Source: Sporothrix humicola
Taxonomy: Eukaryota > Ascomycota > Sordariomycetes > Ophiostomatales > Ophiostomataceae
DNA: 64,000 bases
NCBI GenBank assembly: GCA_021396245.1
Contig: WNYE01000038.1
Span: forward strand, 186,001-250,000
Reading direction: 5' to 3'
Part shown: positions 42,360 through 53,875 of the stretch, piece after piece
Position numbering within the stretch: the stretch's first letter is position 1
How the letters are laid out: every line of letters starts with the position of its first letter
Program-made: the position numbers and the translations under genes
The notes under the pieces: model-generated
What the model saw: only the letters and a program-made list of their open reading frames with translations
The model's database searches: none
What the model was told of the DNA's origin: nothing

Positions 42360-45330
42360 ATGAGTGGACGGCGACTCGCTGCCGGCGTCTTTGGGCCGGC
42401 GGCACGCCGCGGGCTGGCCCAAAATACGGTCCGCCATTATCATCACCAACGGATGCCTGTTGGCGGCCTGCAGAGACTCGATACGAATCCTGTGCGAGCT
42501 GCGCGGCGGCGCGTCGGCTTCCCCGTCAACGGCTACCACAATGCCGTTATGGTCCGCAATGCGTCGTTTGCACGGCTGATCCCGCGGATTGTGCTCAAGT
42601 TTGCACGGATTCCGGCGACATTTGGCGGACTAATGATTGGAGCAGCAGCCTGGGTGCAGTACCAGGCAATCCGTAAGTCATCACACCTATTGGTTTTACA
42701 CCTTGAATTGAAGACACGGCACTAACAAAAGCAGAGGTCGGAAACTCGGCGTATGACGTATACAAGAGCACACGAGATACCGTGACCGGTGCGGCATCCA
42801 CGTTTTGGGACGGCGCTGTGGATATTGCCGGCCAGACGAAGCAGGGATGGACTAACACGAAGGAGCAGCTGGGCGTGAACGAGTTCTGGGACAAGATCAT
42901 GCACATCCACGAAGAGATTGGCAACGGCATTAACAACGCCACCAGCGGCGCGAGCGGAGGCAGTGGTGGCTCTGGCGGCGACAAGGAGCCCAACGGCGGC
43001 GGAAAGGGCGGTGCTGCAGCGGCAGCTGCCACAGGAGCGGCTGCCTACGGCTACGGCGAATCGGACAGCGACGACGAGGACAAGAAGCGCGAGCGCGGTG
43101 AGAACGCTCGCAACGACCAGATGATGGTCTTCACCAAGAAGATGATTGAGATCCGCAACATCCTGCAAAAGGTTGGCCAGTCGAGCACGCTGACGCTGCC
43201 GTCCATTGTCGTCATCGGCTCACAGTCCTCGGGCAAGAGCTCAGTCCTCGAGGCTATCGTGGGCCACGAGTTCCTGCCCAAGGGCTCCAACATGGTCACC
43301 CGCCGCCCCATTGAGTTGACGCTCGTCAACACGCCCGACTCCAAGGCCGAGTACGGCGAGTTCCCCGACCTCGGTCTGCGCAAGATTAGCGACTTCTCGT
43401 CCATCCAGCGTACGCTGACCGAGCTCAACCTGGCTGTGCCGGACTCGGAGTGCGTCTCGGACGACCCCATTCACCTCACCATCTACTCGCCCAACGTGCC
43501 CGACCTGTCCCTCATCGACCTGCCGGGTTACATCCAGGTCGTCGGCCACAACCAGCCGCTCGAGCTTAAGCAGAAGATCTCGGAGCTCTGCGACAAGTAC
43601 ATCCAGCCGCCCAACGTCATCCTGGCCATCTCAGCGGCCGACGTCGATCTGGCCAACTCAACCGCCCTTCGTGCCAGTCGCCGTGTCGACCCTCGCGGCG
43701 AGCGCACCATTGGTGTCGTGACCAAGATGGATTTGGTTGATGCCACGCGCGGCTCGTCCATCCTGCAGGACAAGCAGTACCCGCTGCGTCTGGGCTATGT
43801 GGGCGTTGTGGCGCGGGCGCCGCAGTCGATTGGCGGTCTGTTCAAGAAGGGCAGCTCCAGCGGCGACGGCAGCGCGCTCATGAACCTGATTTCCAAGAAC
43901 GAGGACTCGTACTTCTCGTCGCACCCGCTCGAGTTCGGCCAGGGCGCCGATGTCGCCGTCGGCACGGCCACGCTCCGCAAGAAGCTCATGACCGTGCTGG
44001 AGCAGACCATGTCGGCTAGTCTGCAGGGCACGACGGACGCGATCCGCCAAGAGCTCGAGGAGGCTACCTACGAGTTCAAGGTCCAGTATAACGACCGCCC
44101 GCTGTCGGCTGAGTCGTACTTGGCCGAGAGCTTGGATGCCTTCAAGCACTCCTTCAAGCAGTTTGCTGAGGAGTTTGGCCGCCCCCAGATGCTGCAGCTC
44201 CTGAAGCGCGAGCTTGACCAGCGCGTGCTTGACCTGCTGGCCCAGCGCTATTGGAACAAGCCCATCACCGACCTGTCGGCCGCTGTGCCTGAGCCCGATG
44301 CGCTGGCCGACCTGCCCAAGGCCGACCCCGACTCGCTCTACTGGCACCGCCAGCTGGACGCCTCGACGTCGCAACTCACCAAGCTGGGCATTGGCCGTCT
44401 TGCCACCAACGTCGTGGCCACCAACCTGCAGGCGGGCGTCGATAAGCTCATTGCCCAGTCCAACTTTGTCAACCACCCCTTTGCGCGCCAGGCCATTGTT
44501 GAGGCCGCCTCGAGCATTCTCAACGATCGCTTCTATAGCACCAGCGACCAGGTCGAGAACTGCATCAAGCCCTACAAGTTTGAAATCGAGCTCGAGCAGC
44601 GCGAGTGGGATGCCGGCCGCGACCACTCCGCCGGTGTCCTCAAGGACGAGCTGTTCGCCTGCCAGGACGCTCTGAAGCGTCTCGAGAGCAGCGTTGGCGG
44701 CCGCCGCAAGCTCAATGAGGTCATCAACTTTGTCGACAAGGCCCGCCGCGGCGACGTCACCGTCGAGGGCGAGGGACGCAGCGGTGCTGGTGGCTTTAGT
44801 GCTGCCCTCCTCCAGAGAGGTAAGTTTGGTCCTCTCTTCGCTCGCACCCCCTTTTCATAACATTTGTGCTAACTACTGCAGGCCGTGAAGCTGTCTTCCT
44901 CCGCGACCGCGCGGACATCATCAACATGCGCCTGCTCGCCGCCAAGTCCAAGCAGTGCAAGGCCATGAACAACAAGTACTACTGCCCCGAGGTCTTCTTG
45001 GACGCCGTTGCCACCAAGCTGGCTGGCACCGCCGTGCTCTTCCTCAACGTCGAGCTGCTGTCCGAGTTTTACTACAACTTCCCGCGCGAGCTCGACCAGC
45101 GCCTCGGCCGCCACCTGACGAACGACGAGATTGAGCGCTTCGCCAAGGAGGACCCCAAGATCCGCCGCCACCTCGAGGTCATCCGCCGCAAGGAGCTGCT
45201 GGAGCTGGTGCTCGAAAAGATGGAGAGCCTGCGGCAGCTGGACGGCCGCGAAAAGTCGAAGCGCGGCAGCAACCTGAGCGCTAACGGCAACGGCGACAAG
45301 AAGTCGGGCAGCCGCTGGGGTCTTTTCTAA
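42360..45330 (+). CDS. MGM1: Mitochondrial dynamin-like GTPase Mgm1/OPA1, three exons, 948 aa
   Basis: Exons are 42360..42672, 42735..44819 and 44882..45330, with 62-nt introns and CTAAC branch sites. The first about 70 residues are Arg-rich and lack acids, as in a mitochondrial presequence, and are followed by a hydrophobic anchor (residues about 88-104, FGGLMIGAAAWV). A Gly/Ser/Ala-rich acidic linker at about 171-220 precedes the GTPase domain: G1 GSQSSGKSS at 266-274, G3 DLPG in LSLIDLPGYIQV and G4 TKMD in VVTKMDLVD. The middle and effector regions continue to the end (FLRDRADIINMRLLAAKSKQCK in exon 3). Mgm1 drives inner-membrane fusion and cristae shape, with long and short forms made by rhomboid cleavage after the anchor. 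It converges on the ZRG17-like gene. Confidence 0.95.
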
Positions 45331-45885
45331 GTAAGGGGGGCCTTTCTCAACGATGTTATGGAGTTCTACAGGCGTTTTGTTTCTACCTTTCGCTTTCGCT
45401 TTTTACCCTTCAATGCTTCTTGCCTATATCTTTTGTGATTTCGTTCTATTTTGTTACCTTTTGTCCTTCTGGTCCTCGGATTTCCTCACTCTTTTAGACG
45501 AATCATGCCCTTTCATGCTCACCTTCTATGTTTTTCATGTCCTCACTCTCCTCTTTCACCCCTCCCTTACGTACTTGTTTGTCACAAAAGACACAACACA
45601 CACCACATTGCACATTTCACAACACACTAAAAAGACACTCAAAATACCCTCCTCGAATGTATGCCAGTTGAATAGATTTATCTGAAAGCAATGATTGAAA
45701 CGAAGTTCGACAAATATGCACTGATTGTGACGTGACCGTGAATATAAACGCAAAGCAAACAAAAAATGCCGGATATAAATGGCTATGCTAGAACAATAAA
45801 GAGTATATACAAAAATCGTAAATTGTGACGCCCAACAGCTGAACTCCCACCCCTTATTCATAAATGTATCTGGCACTCCATGCCT
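45331..45885. other. Convergent stretch between MGM1 and the ZRG17-like gene
   Basis: T-rich then A-rich 3' flanks of two genes. No gene is seen. Confidence 0.7.
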
Positions 45886-47989
45886 TCATCCATCAAGACT
45901 CGTCTGCACAGTCACTTCCCAGCGCAGACTGTTGCCCCGTCCATAGCCCTCACCTAGGCGGTTCTGCACAACGCGCGCAATGCGCGACCGCAGCTGCCGC
46001 AGAGTGGCATCGTCGCCGCAGCCCTGGGCAACACGGACGCGCAGGTTGGCCATGCACAGGCCATAGTGGACCTGCCAGAACTGGGCATCTTCGACGCGGG
46101 CAATCTGGGGCTCAGCGGCAATCTCGTCGAGGACAGAGGCCACAGTGGGCGCGTTCTTTTCGAGAGCGACCGATGCCGGGGCGGTAGATGAAGGCAGGGG
46201 GCCCTGCTGGAGGGATGGCGTGCTGTTGGACGATGAAGAGGGTGTGTTTGTAGACGCCGCGGTGCCGCCTTCTTTGCCCGAGTAGGACATGAGTAGCATG
46301 AGACCCTGGGCGACGGCTAAGCGTGCGCCCAGCAGCAACATGGACACGGCAATTGTGGCACACAGCAGGCGGTCGAGCCAGGTCTGGACGGCGACAAACA
46401 TGAGCGGCAGGACGAGGAGCACTAGTGACACAGTCATGGTCAGAAAGTGAAACGGGTTGGCGAGGACGGACGACAGGCCCAGGCTTGAGAGGACTGAGGC
46501 GGCCGACGAGAGCGACCCTAGGAACGAGGCGATAATGCCATTCTTGCCTGCAAAGCGCGGCACAGGAGCAACACCGTGCAGAAGCAGCAAAGCGCGGCGG
46601 ATACGAGCGTGGTTACCGAGACCATAGGCACTGACCAGAGTACTGGCGAAAGCGGCGAGGGCGGCAACGTCGACAGTGCCCGGGTGGATATAACGGGTGT
46701 GGTGGTGACCGCTGTGGCTGCCAATTTCCATATGAGGGACAGCGTGGTGGGCACCATCGACACCAGCGGCAGAGGCTGCGCCGTGGGCGTGTCCATGGGA
46801 ATGTCCATGGACGCTGCCGGATGTTGAGGCCGTAGCAGCCTCCAGACAGTCTTTGAGGTCGTGGCTCAGCAGATCAAAGCCGCCAAAGACTAGGAAGATG
46901 CTCATGGCAAAGCCTGCCAGCACCTCGGCACGACGCAGGCCAAACGGGTGGCGGATGGTCGACCGGCGCCAGACTTCAAAGTTGCCCAGGACATCGACAG
47001 CCACACAGACAGCGGCCGAGCCGACATCGAAGAACACCAGATGCGACAAAGCCGTCAGGGCCAGGCTGTCGCCGCCCTCGGCTGCGCACAAAAACACAAA
47101 GACGGCAACGGCGGCGTGACACATGCACCAGTAGAGGCGGATGCGCTGGTCGCGGTGCATGCTGGCCCAGGCCTCGCGTATTGTTGGGACGGGGAGCGAA
47201 GCAGGCAGGACGGGCGGCGGGCGCGGCGGTGGTTCCTGGAAGATCTGGTGCTGGGCAGAGACACTACTGTGCTTGTACCGATGTCCACGACGAAGGCCGA
47301 TGTTCTGAAAAGTTAGTGGAGGAACTAAGTATGGACAGAAAGCGCTGGCTTGTACTCACCGACTTCACTGGTGATGTGGAGATGTATTGGGTCTGAAAGT
47401 TGAACGGGTTGTCGGCCTGGGCGCCGCCGCTGATGTTGATGGGCGCCGAGTTGGCCGGCGACGACGACAGATTCGAGTCGTCCATGTTGGGCGGAAATCC
47501 AGGAGAATCTGGTGGACGAAGGAAGCTGTTGTTGTTGCGGCTTTGGAGATGGCTGTCTGGGCTCAAGAGGTTCGAGCCGAGCGAGGATGAAAAGTTGGCC
47601 GATCGCGGCGAACGAGGAGGAGGAGGGACGGTCGAAACGAAAGTAGGAGAAAGAGGAAGAGGAGGAGGAGCGGCGAAATCGAGGCTGGGCGACGGGCTGC
47701 ATCTCAGCAGGGCCGCGTCGTGGGCGTTGAGCGGCTGGCCGTCGTCCTCGAAGCGGAAGGGGTCGTCGTTGCCAGCACCGGCACCAATGGTCGCACCAGG
47801 GGTGGTATCGTCAATCTGGCTCAGATCAATAACGCTGTCGCCCTCGCCGTCAGAGGTCGCTTCGAGGAGGATAATCGATGGCGGTCGTGGACGGCGCTTG
47901 CCAGTGGCTGTTGTTGTTATCGTAGCAGATTCGGTGGCGGGAGGAGAGAGGGACACGGAAAAGGAGGGCGGTTCTGGGCCGGACGCCAT
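45886..47989 (-). CDS. ZRG17: CDF-family zinc transporter subunit, ZRG17-like, two exons, 682 aa
   Basis: Exons are 47989..47360 and 47304..45886, phase 0, with a 55-nt intron. The first 210 residues are disordered Ser/Pro-rich sequence. Exon 2 opens with LRRGHRYKHSSVS, seen before the membrane part of Msc2/Zrg17-type proteins. Hydrophobic segments follow, with HPFGLRRAEVLAGF and GGFDLLSHDLKDCLE, then a His-rich loop (residues about 375-415, HGHSHGHAHG and SHSGHHH). The C-terminal cytosolic domain has FWQVHYGLCMANLRVRV. In yeasts, Zrg17 pairs with another CDF protein (Msc2 or Cis4) to bring zinc into the early secretory pathway. The usual HxxxD zinc ligands of segments 2 and 5 are not evident here, which fits an auxiliary subunit. 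CDF membership is strong; Zrg17 rather than Msc2 is probable. Confidence 0.82.
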
Positions 47990-49076
47990 GTGCTAGACGG
48001 AGAATGGTATTTTGGGGGCTGTCGTCGTTGTGGTGTTGAAGGTGAAAGCGTGAAGCCTTGCAACGTGCAGCCGCGCAGGATCGCGAGGGAAGCTACAGGT
48101 GGTCCTCTTGGTGCCATCCAGGTGCAGAAGGAGCGCAGAGCACAGGAATACGAATCGCTGGAGCTGTGTGGGTTGTTTTTGTGGGTAGCGCTTTCCTCTT
48201 TCTCGTAAGAAAGATCGAGTTGCTGTTGTTGTTTTGGGGGATGTCGCTACTTCTTTGGGCCTAGCGGGCGCGTTGTTCAGGGGAGGGAAGGAGGGGACGA
48301 GATACGGAGATTTACGTCTGGTTGTAGATCGCAGGGCAGGAGCGTATGCAAGTAGGCGGGTTGTTTTTCTTGATGACTGTCGAGGAAATATGAAGGCGGA
48401 TTGGGATCGTTGAGATATGAGGTTCAATTGCAAGTTGTCGATGCACAAAAAAGTTTTGCGTAGTCGCTCTTTCGTCTGAACGATGCCATGCCTCCCATGC
48501 ACTTTTCTCCTATCTCACTGGTGTCGCACATGGGCCTGGTCTGGATCTAGGGCTTTCAATTGACTGGCGTGGCCTCCTGGCTTGGGGCTTGATGGCGGCC
48601 ACTAAAAGGCTCCTAATTGGCTAGCCGAGGCCTGTTGCCAAAACGGTGCAATTCCAGCGCTTGTCAAAAGTCAGAAGCCAGTGTCAGCTAGTCGCAGTGT
48701 CGTCATCAATTGGAGAAGGAGCGCCCAAGGACACCTGGAAGCTAGGGAGCCTTCAGTGCGCGCACACCCGCATTGGCGCATAAAATCGACAAGGATAGTG
48801 CTACTAAGCCACAAGGCAGGCACAAGCAAAAACAGACCGCAATCTTACTACAAGATACTACAGATGGAAGCAAACCATCCGATCGACGACCACGGTTCAA
48901 TTCGACGACGACGAACAACGCGACGACTGCGCATGCCGAGCTTGCGACGAGACCTGTTTGTCTCCCAACCTAACCTTATCGACCTCCTTCCTGTCGGCGT
49001 TGTCAAGATGGCGCATTAGAGAGACTCCCTTCGACGACGACGACGACATAAGTCTGCCGCGACGCTGTCTCCCATC
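47990..49076. other. 1.1 kb divergent region before the two-membrane-segment gene
   Basis: This holds the ZRG17-like promoter on the left and the leader of the next gene on the right. A (GAC)-rich run lies at about 49031-49047 just before the next ATG. No open frame looks coding. Confidence 0.6.
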
Positions 49077-51062
49077 ATGGACACGTCGCCGACGAAGACA
49101 CAGGCTTCCCCGCAACAAGCCTCACAGTCACACCGGCGGACGACGAGCGGCTCCAGCATGCTGTCGCGAATGCCGTTTCCGCGTCTTGGAGCAGACCACG
49201 GCTCTTCACTAAGGCGCGAAGGTGACGAATACGACGAAGGCCACGAAGACGACCAGGCGAATATGCAGTACGGGTCTAACTCTTCACAACAACCTCCACT
49301 ACACCATCCCTACCCATTACCGATCCAAAACGGCCAGGACGCTTCTTCATTCGAGCCGCAACAGCAGCAACCACAACAGTCTAGCAATGGCAAAACACGA
49401 AGACGACGGGGCTCGCTAAGAAAGGTGGCCCTCCTCGGCCGCAGTGGTGGCAGCTCTCAGCCTGAACGACGGGCGCCACCATTGAAACCTATGCCGTCAA
49501 GTGCGGTCTCGGCAGCGGCAGCAGCGGCTTCGTCCTCTACATCTTCTACAGCATCGCCGACAGGACAAGGCTTAGCCCCTGACGGCGGCAACATTGGCCT
49601 TGTCAATGGCAGCACTGGTTTTGGACATGCTGGCGGACCTATAGGAAGTGGAGGCGGTAGCAACAACGTGGCCACAAGCAGTGGCACAACGGGAAGCAGC
49701 GGGCTAGGTATATCAGACATTACGCCGCGACCGTCGATGGAAGGATATGCGAGTCGAGCAGCTTCGGCGGCCGTGGCAGCAGCTTTGTTAAGCCCGACAC
49801 CTAAGTCGGCAAAGCAGACGTCGAAACTGCTGCCTAACAGCAACGCCAACGACGACCATAGCAGTGCTCTGGGCACATCACCTACGGCGGCTGCAGCCAC
49901 TGCTGCTGGAGGCGGCGCTCGAAGACACGATCGACGACGCAGCAGCAGCAGCACAATCTCGTCGCCCCTGACAAACAGCCGGCCGCCCAAAGTGCCTCCG
50001 ACTGTCCAGGCTACATCTTACTCGACGACAGACGACGAAGACGCACTGCACATGGCCACTAAGAGTGGACCTACCAGCAGCGGCGGAAACAACAGCAGCA
50101 GCAGTGGCCTTGCTTCTACGAATGCTACGGGAGGAACTGGCGTGGGAGTGGGCGCTACGGCTGCGGCTGCAGCCGCAGCAGCTGCCACAAACTTACTACG
50201 ACGACCGAGCGGGGACAATGGTGTCAGTGGCGACAATGCCACGGCGTCTGGGCGACTACTGTTCCCGGCTGCACCAACGTTCCAAAGACGCCGAGGTGGG
50301 AGCGGTGCTGGGGCACAACTTCTGCAACAACAGCCAGGGCAACAGCAAGCACAAAGTGCAGGACAGCAGCCGGTGCAGGCGCCGCTGCAGAAGCCGTCTT
50401 TGCACCAGAGGAAGCTGTCCCAATCAAAGTCACAAGCACACCAGCAACAGCAACAGCAACAGGACCGACAGTCGCCGCCTCTTTTATCCCACCAAACTCT
50501 ACACTCCCAAGAGCACATCCACAGTTTGCTGCACCAGCCGTCCCCACTTCATCACCAACACCAGCACCAGCAGCTCGTCCAGCAACCGCCGCCGCCGAAA
50601 CAGCGCGCCAAGTCGCCGCTTGCTCTGACGGACTTGGCCAATACGACGACTCTCCAACAACCGTCATCCTCGTCGGCAGCCACAACCGCTGAAGTCGGTG
50701 TCTCTTCTGGCGGCGTCGTTGGCGTCGGCGTCGGTGTCGTCGGTGTCAACGTCGCCGTCAATGTCGGCGGCGAGCCCGACTGGGACTATGCCGAGACTGC
50801 CTGGTGGGGCTGGGTCATGCTCATTGTCACCTGGGTCGTCTTTGTCACCGGCATGGGCTCGTGCCTGGGCGTCTGGAGCTGGGCCTGGGACGTCGGCAAG
50901 ACGCCCTACGCGCCGCCCGAGCTCGAAGACGATCCGACGCTGCCCATTGTGGGCTACTACCCGGCGCTTCTGATTCTGACCTGTGTCATGGCCTGGGTGT
51001 GGGTGGTTGTGGCCTGGATAGGCATGAAGTACTTCCGGCATGCGAAAATCAGTGGTGATTGA
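49077..51062 (+). CDS. Unrecognised protein: long disordered region plus two C-terminal membrane segments, 661 aa
   Basis: A single exon. Residues 1-560 are low-complexity: Ser, Gly, Ala, Gln and His runs (poly-Gln around QAHQQQQQQQDRQ), a basic patch GKTRRRRGSLRKVALLGR and many SP/TP sites. The last about 98 residues are ordered. Acidic EPDWDYAETAW leads into a Trp-rich hydrophobic segment (about 575-604), a loop GKTPYAPPELEDDPTLPIVGYYP, a second hydrophobic segment (about 630-650) and a short basic end. The topology, two helices with a GYYP-containing loop, is reminiscent of PIG-P, but the likeness is slight and is not claimed as homology. The codon pattern and clean open frame support a real gene. 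It is probably anchored in a membrane with the disordered part in the cytosol; function unknown. Confidence 0.75.
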   Translation: MDTSPTKTQASPQQASQSHRRTTSGSSMLSRMPFPRLGADHGSSLRREGDEYDEGHEDDQANMQYGSNSSQQPPLHHPYPLPIQNGQDASSFEPQQQQPQQSSNGKTRRRRGSLRKVALLGRSGGSSQPERRAPPLKPMPSSAVSAAAAAASSSTSSTASPTGQGLAPDGGNIGLVNGSTGFGHAGGPIGSGGGSNNVATSSGTTGSSGLGISDITPRPSMEGYASRAASAAVAAALLSPTPKSAKQTSKLLPNSNANDDHSSALGTSPTAAAATAAGGGARRHDRRRSSSSTISSPLTNSRPPKVPPTVQATSYSTTDDEDALHMATKSGPTSSGGNNSSSSGLASTNATGGTGVGVGATAAAAAAAAATNLLRRPSGDNGVSGDNATASGRLLFPAAPTFQRRRGGSGAGAQLLQQQPGQQQAQSAGQQPVQAPLQKPSLHQRKLSQSKSQAHQQQQQQQDRQSPPLLSHQTLHSQEHIHSLLHQPSPLHHQHQHQQLVQQPPPPKQRAKSPLALTDLANTTTLQQPSSSSAATTAEVGVSSGGVVGVGVGVVGVNVAVNVGGEPDWDYAETAWWGWVMLIVTWVVFVTGMGSCLGVWSWAWDVGKTPYAPPELEDDPTLPIVGYYPALLILTCVMAWVWVVVAWIGMKYFRHAKISGD

Positions 51063-51898
51063 GAGAGCCAGGAGAAAAGAAAAGTATATAGAAGTGTGGA
51101 GAGGAACATTAGCGAACACGATATATCAAGCGGCCATAGACGGCGTAATCATAATACAGACACGAGCAACGACAATATTCACTTTAGTCCGATCAAAGAT
51201 GAAACCAAAAGGGAAGTTCAACCTTGTGAGGATAAGCGCGAATAGTGCAAATGCAGGAAAATGATCATCCAGGCCTTTGCGTTATGCTGTCAATTGTTTG
51301 CATCAATCAACTGAATCAGTGCCTCTTTTCTTTTCTGAATCTCCAACTGCCCCCAAAAGTGACACCTGCCGTTGCGACGGACCTCGGCAGCTCGCAACGG
51401 CTAGTGCGGAGCGAGCCAGCGAGCGCCCATTTATAGCGGGCGCAACCACTCAAATCGCCCTGTTCTAACCCCGGCTATCCAATTCCGCCCGCTAATTCTG
51501 GGGCAACTCTGGGGTCAACACTGCGTGTTCTGCGTGTTATTGCGGTGTTAGTGCGCCTGCCGACGGCCGACCCCCGCAAATCCGCAGGTGAAGGAAAGGC
51601 ACGAAGGGGAGCTCCAGCTCGCAAGAAGAACCTAGGCAAGGAAGGCAAGGGCGACCGACATTGTCGACTTCTTCCTTCCTCAATACAGTTTCCATACTCG
51701 GTACTTCCTTCTTGTTTTGAATTCTTCTGTACCTACTCCCTCTTGTTACCTCTCATGCCTCTGTCTTTCTCGCCTTTCCGTCTCTTCGACTTTTCTTTTC
51801 TCCTCATTCCCCATCCTCACCAATCTCCTCCGGCTGCAGCAACATCTACAGATACAGCCTCGCCTACTCCCCAGACAACCGACACAAAAACCGACAAC
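51063..51898. other. Tandem spacer upstream of the AMACR-type gene
   Basis: This holds the 3' end of the preceding gene and the promoter and leader of the next. The right 200 bp is CT-rich on the plus strand. It contains an ATG (51755) in frame with the AMACR start and no stop between them, discussed under findings. Confidence 0.6.
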
Positions 51899-53207
51899 AT
51901 GGCCACCGTTCCTCCTTTGACCGGCATCAAGGTGCTCGAGTTTGCTGGCCTGGCACCTGGTGAGTGAACCCTGAATTTATTTATACAGTATATTTTCCTC
52001 CTCTAACAATATAGGCCCCTTTGCTGGCGTCTTCTTTGCCGATGCTGGCGCCGAAGTCCTGCGCATCGACCGCCCTGTTAAGGGCAAGTCCCACACGCCC
52101 CCCGGTGTCCCCGACGTCACTGAGGATCTGCTCGCCCGCCACAAGTCGTCCATTGCCGTCGACCTGAAGAACAAGGCCGGCGTCGCCCTCGTCCGCGAAC
52201 TCGCCACCAAGGCCGATGTCCTGATCGACCCCTTCCGCCCCGGTGTTCTGGAGCGTCTCGGCCTCGGCCCGGATGTCCTGCAGGCCGCTAACCCCCGTCT
52301 CATTTACGCCCGTCTCAGTGGTTTCCGCCGCGACGGCAAGTACAAGGACATGGCCGGCCACGATATCAACTACCTGGCCATCTCTGGTGTTTTGTCTGTC
52401 CTCGGCCGCAGCGGCGAGAAGCCCACGCCGCCCTGGAACATCCTGGCCGATTTCGCCGGCGGCGGTCTGATGCTGGCCGTCGGTGTTCTGCTAGCTCTCG
52501 CTGCCCGTCAGCAGACCGGCAAGGGTCAGGTCGTTGAGGCCAACATGGTCGACGGTGCCTCGTACCTCGCTTCATTCCCCCGTTTCGCCCTCAAGACCCC
52601 TCTGGGCGACCACGCCCGCGGCCAGAACCTGCTGGACACGGGTTGCCCCTACTACGACACCTATGAGACGAGCGACGGCGGCTTCATGGCCATTGGCCCC
52701 ATTGAGCCGCACTTTTTCAAGATTCTCGTCGATAAGCTGGGCCTCGGCGGCCAGCAGTGGGAGACCCGCCGCGACGACCGCACACAGTGGCCCGCCCTGC
52801 GCACGGCACTGACGAACGCTTTCCGGAGCCGCACGCGCGCCGAGTGGGAGGCTGTCTTTGACGGCACCGACGCATGCTGTACGCCCGTCCTGGGCTTCCC
52901 TGAGATCGAGCAGGGCGGCAAGACGGGTGCGCGCGAAGGCGACCTGCGCCCCGCCGTGGCTCTGCGGGCGACGCCGCTGCTGGCTGTGACCGACGCTGCC
53001 AAGTCGGCCGGCGTTTCCGAGGAGGTGCGCAACCGTCGTGGCCAGGGCAACGGCGTTGCTGGCGAGGGCTACTTTGGCCAGGCTCTGCGGCCCGGCGAGG
53101 GTGGTGAGGATGTGCTGAAGCAGTGGAGAGGCTGGACCAAGGGCAGCGAGTACGATGTTGCTAACGGTGGCCTCGTCCTCAAGGGTGCTGAGAAGGCCCG
53201 GTTATAA
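51899..53207 (+). CDS. CoA-transferase family III enzyme, alpha-methylacyl-CoA racemase-like, two exons, 417 aa
   Basis: Exons are 51899..51959 and 52015..53207, with a 55-nt intron (CTCTAAC branch site) inside the Gly of LAPGPFAG. The protein starts MATVPPLTGIKVLEFAGLAPG. The catalytic His and Asp of AMACR match His136 in AGHDINYLAISG and Asp166 in LADFAGGG, 30 residues apart as in the human enzyme. Other motifs are LIDPFRPGVLERLGLGP, ARLSGF, QVVEANMVDG and CPYYDTYETSDGGFMAIGPIE. Racemases of this family convert (R)- to (S)-2-methylacyl-CoA before beta-oxidation of branched fatty acids; other family members transfer CoA, so the substrate is not certain. The C-terminal ARL fits a peroxisomal PTS1 signal. 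Confidence 0.9.
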
Positions 53208-53875
53208 GTGCTGTCAAAAATGGATGGGAGGATGTAAAAAGAGCGTTATCTAGATTGATTTCAAAGTACATACTGTAACATATTTGCCATATATATATCA
53301 TATATTTGTTTACATACATTCACGAATGATCATATTTTCTTATTAAGACATTGTGAATAGATGGTATCGAGTCGATTAAATGTGTAACAACAAAAATATC
53401 TGATCTAATTGGGTGAAGAATGAGGAAGTGATAACGAGATATAAAATGGGGCGTGAAGGGAGAAAGTAAGAAGATGATACGTAAGTCGGATAAGGAGTCG
53501 TAAGATGGAGAAGAGTTGTGGGAGGGAGAGCGCATAATAAGCAGAACATGACAAACGCAGGAATGAAAATCAGGAGAAGAAAGCCCAGGATAACCGAGAC
53601 CAAAAGCGAACCTCCCAGCAAAAAACAGGCAATAAATGCAAAGCGAAGGCAGAAGCAAGACCCCAAAATGACCGCAAGTAGTAGAGAAGAAGAAAGAGGA
53701 AAGAAGTAAGGAAGAAAAAGGGACATCGAGAAAGGAAGAGAAAACAAAGTCGTCCAATTGTGTCCGTCGCTGTCTATCCGTCTCCTTCAAGCTCGGTTGC
53801 CTGCAATCATCCAAAGTACCGACCTCCAGTGTCCTTTCTGCTTCCCTCCTACTTGCTTTTCTTCCCAACCCTCGC
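53208..53875. other. Convergent stretch between the AMACR-type gene and VPS1
   Basis: AT-rich 3' flanks, with a TATATATATCATATA run near 53290. The frames around 53320-53990 are low-complexity and are the reverse of the VPS1 3' region. No gene is seen. Confidence 0.65.

Noticed and set aside
43658..44626. A 322-codon open frame on the minus strand
   Set aside because: It is antisense to the MGM1 GTPase and stalk region, with no family resemblance.
49922..50620. CAG/CAA and GCC-type triplet runs that could be a microsatellite
   Set aside because: They are in frame inside the disordered part of the 661-residue protein and are explained as coding Gln/Ala/His runs.
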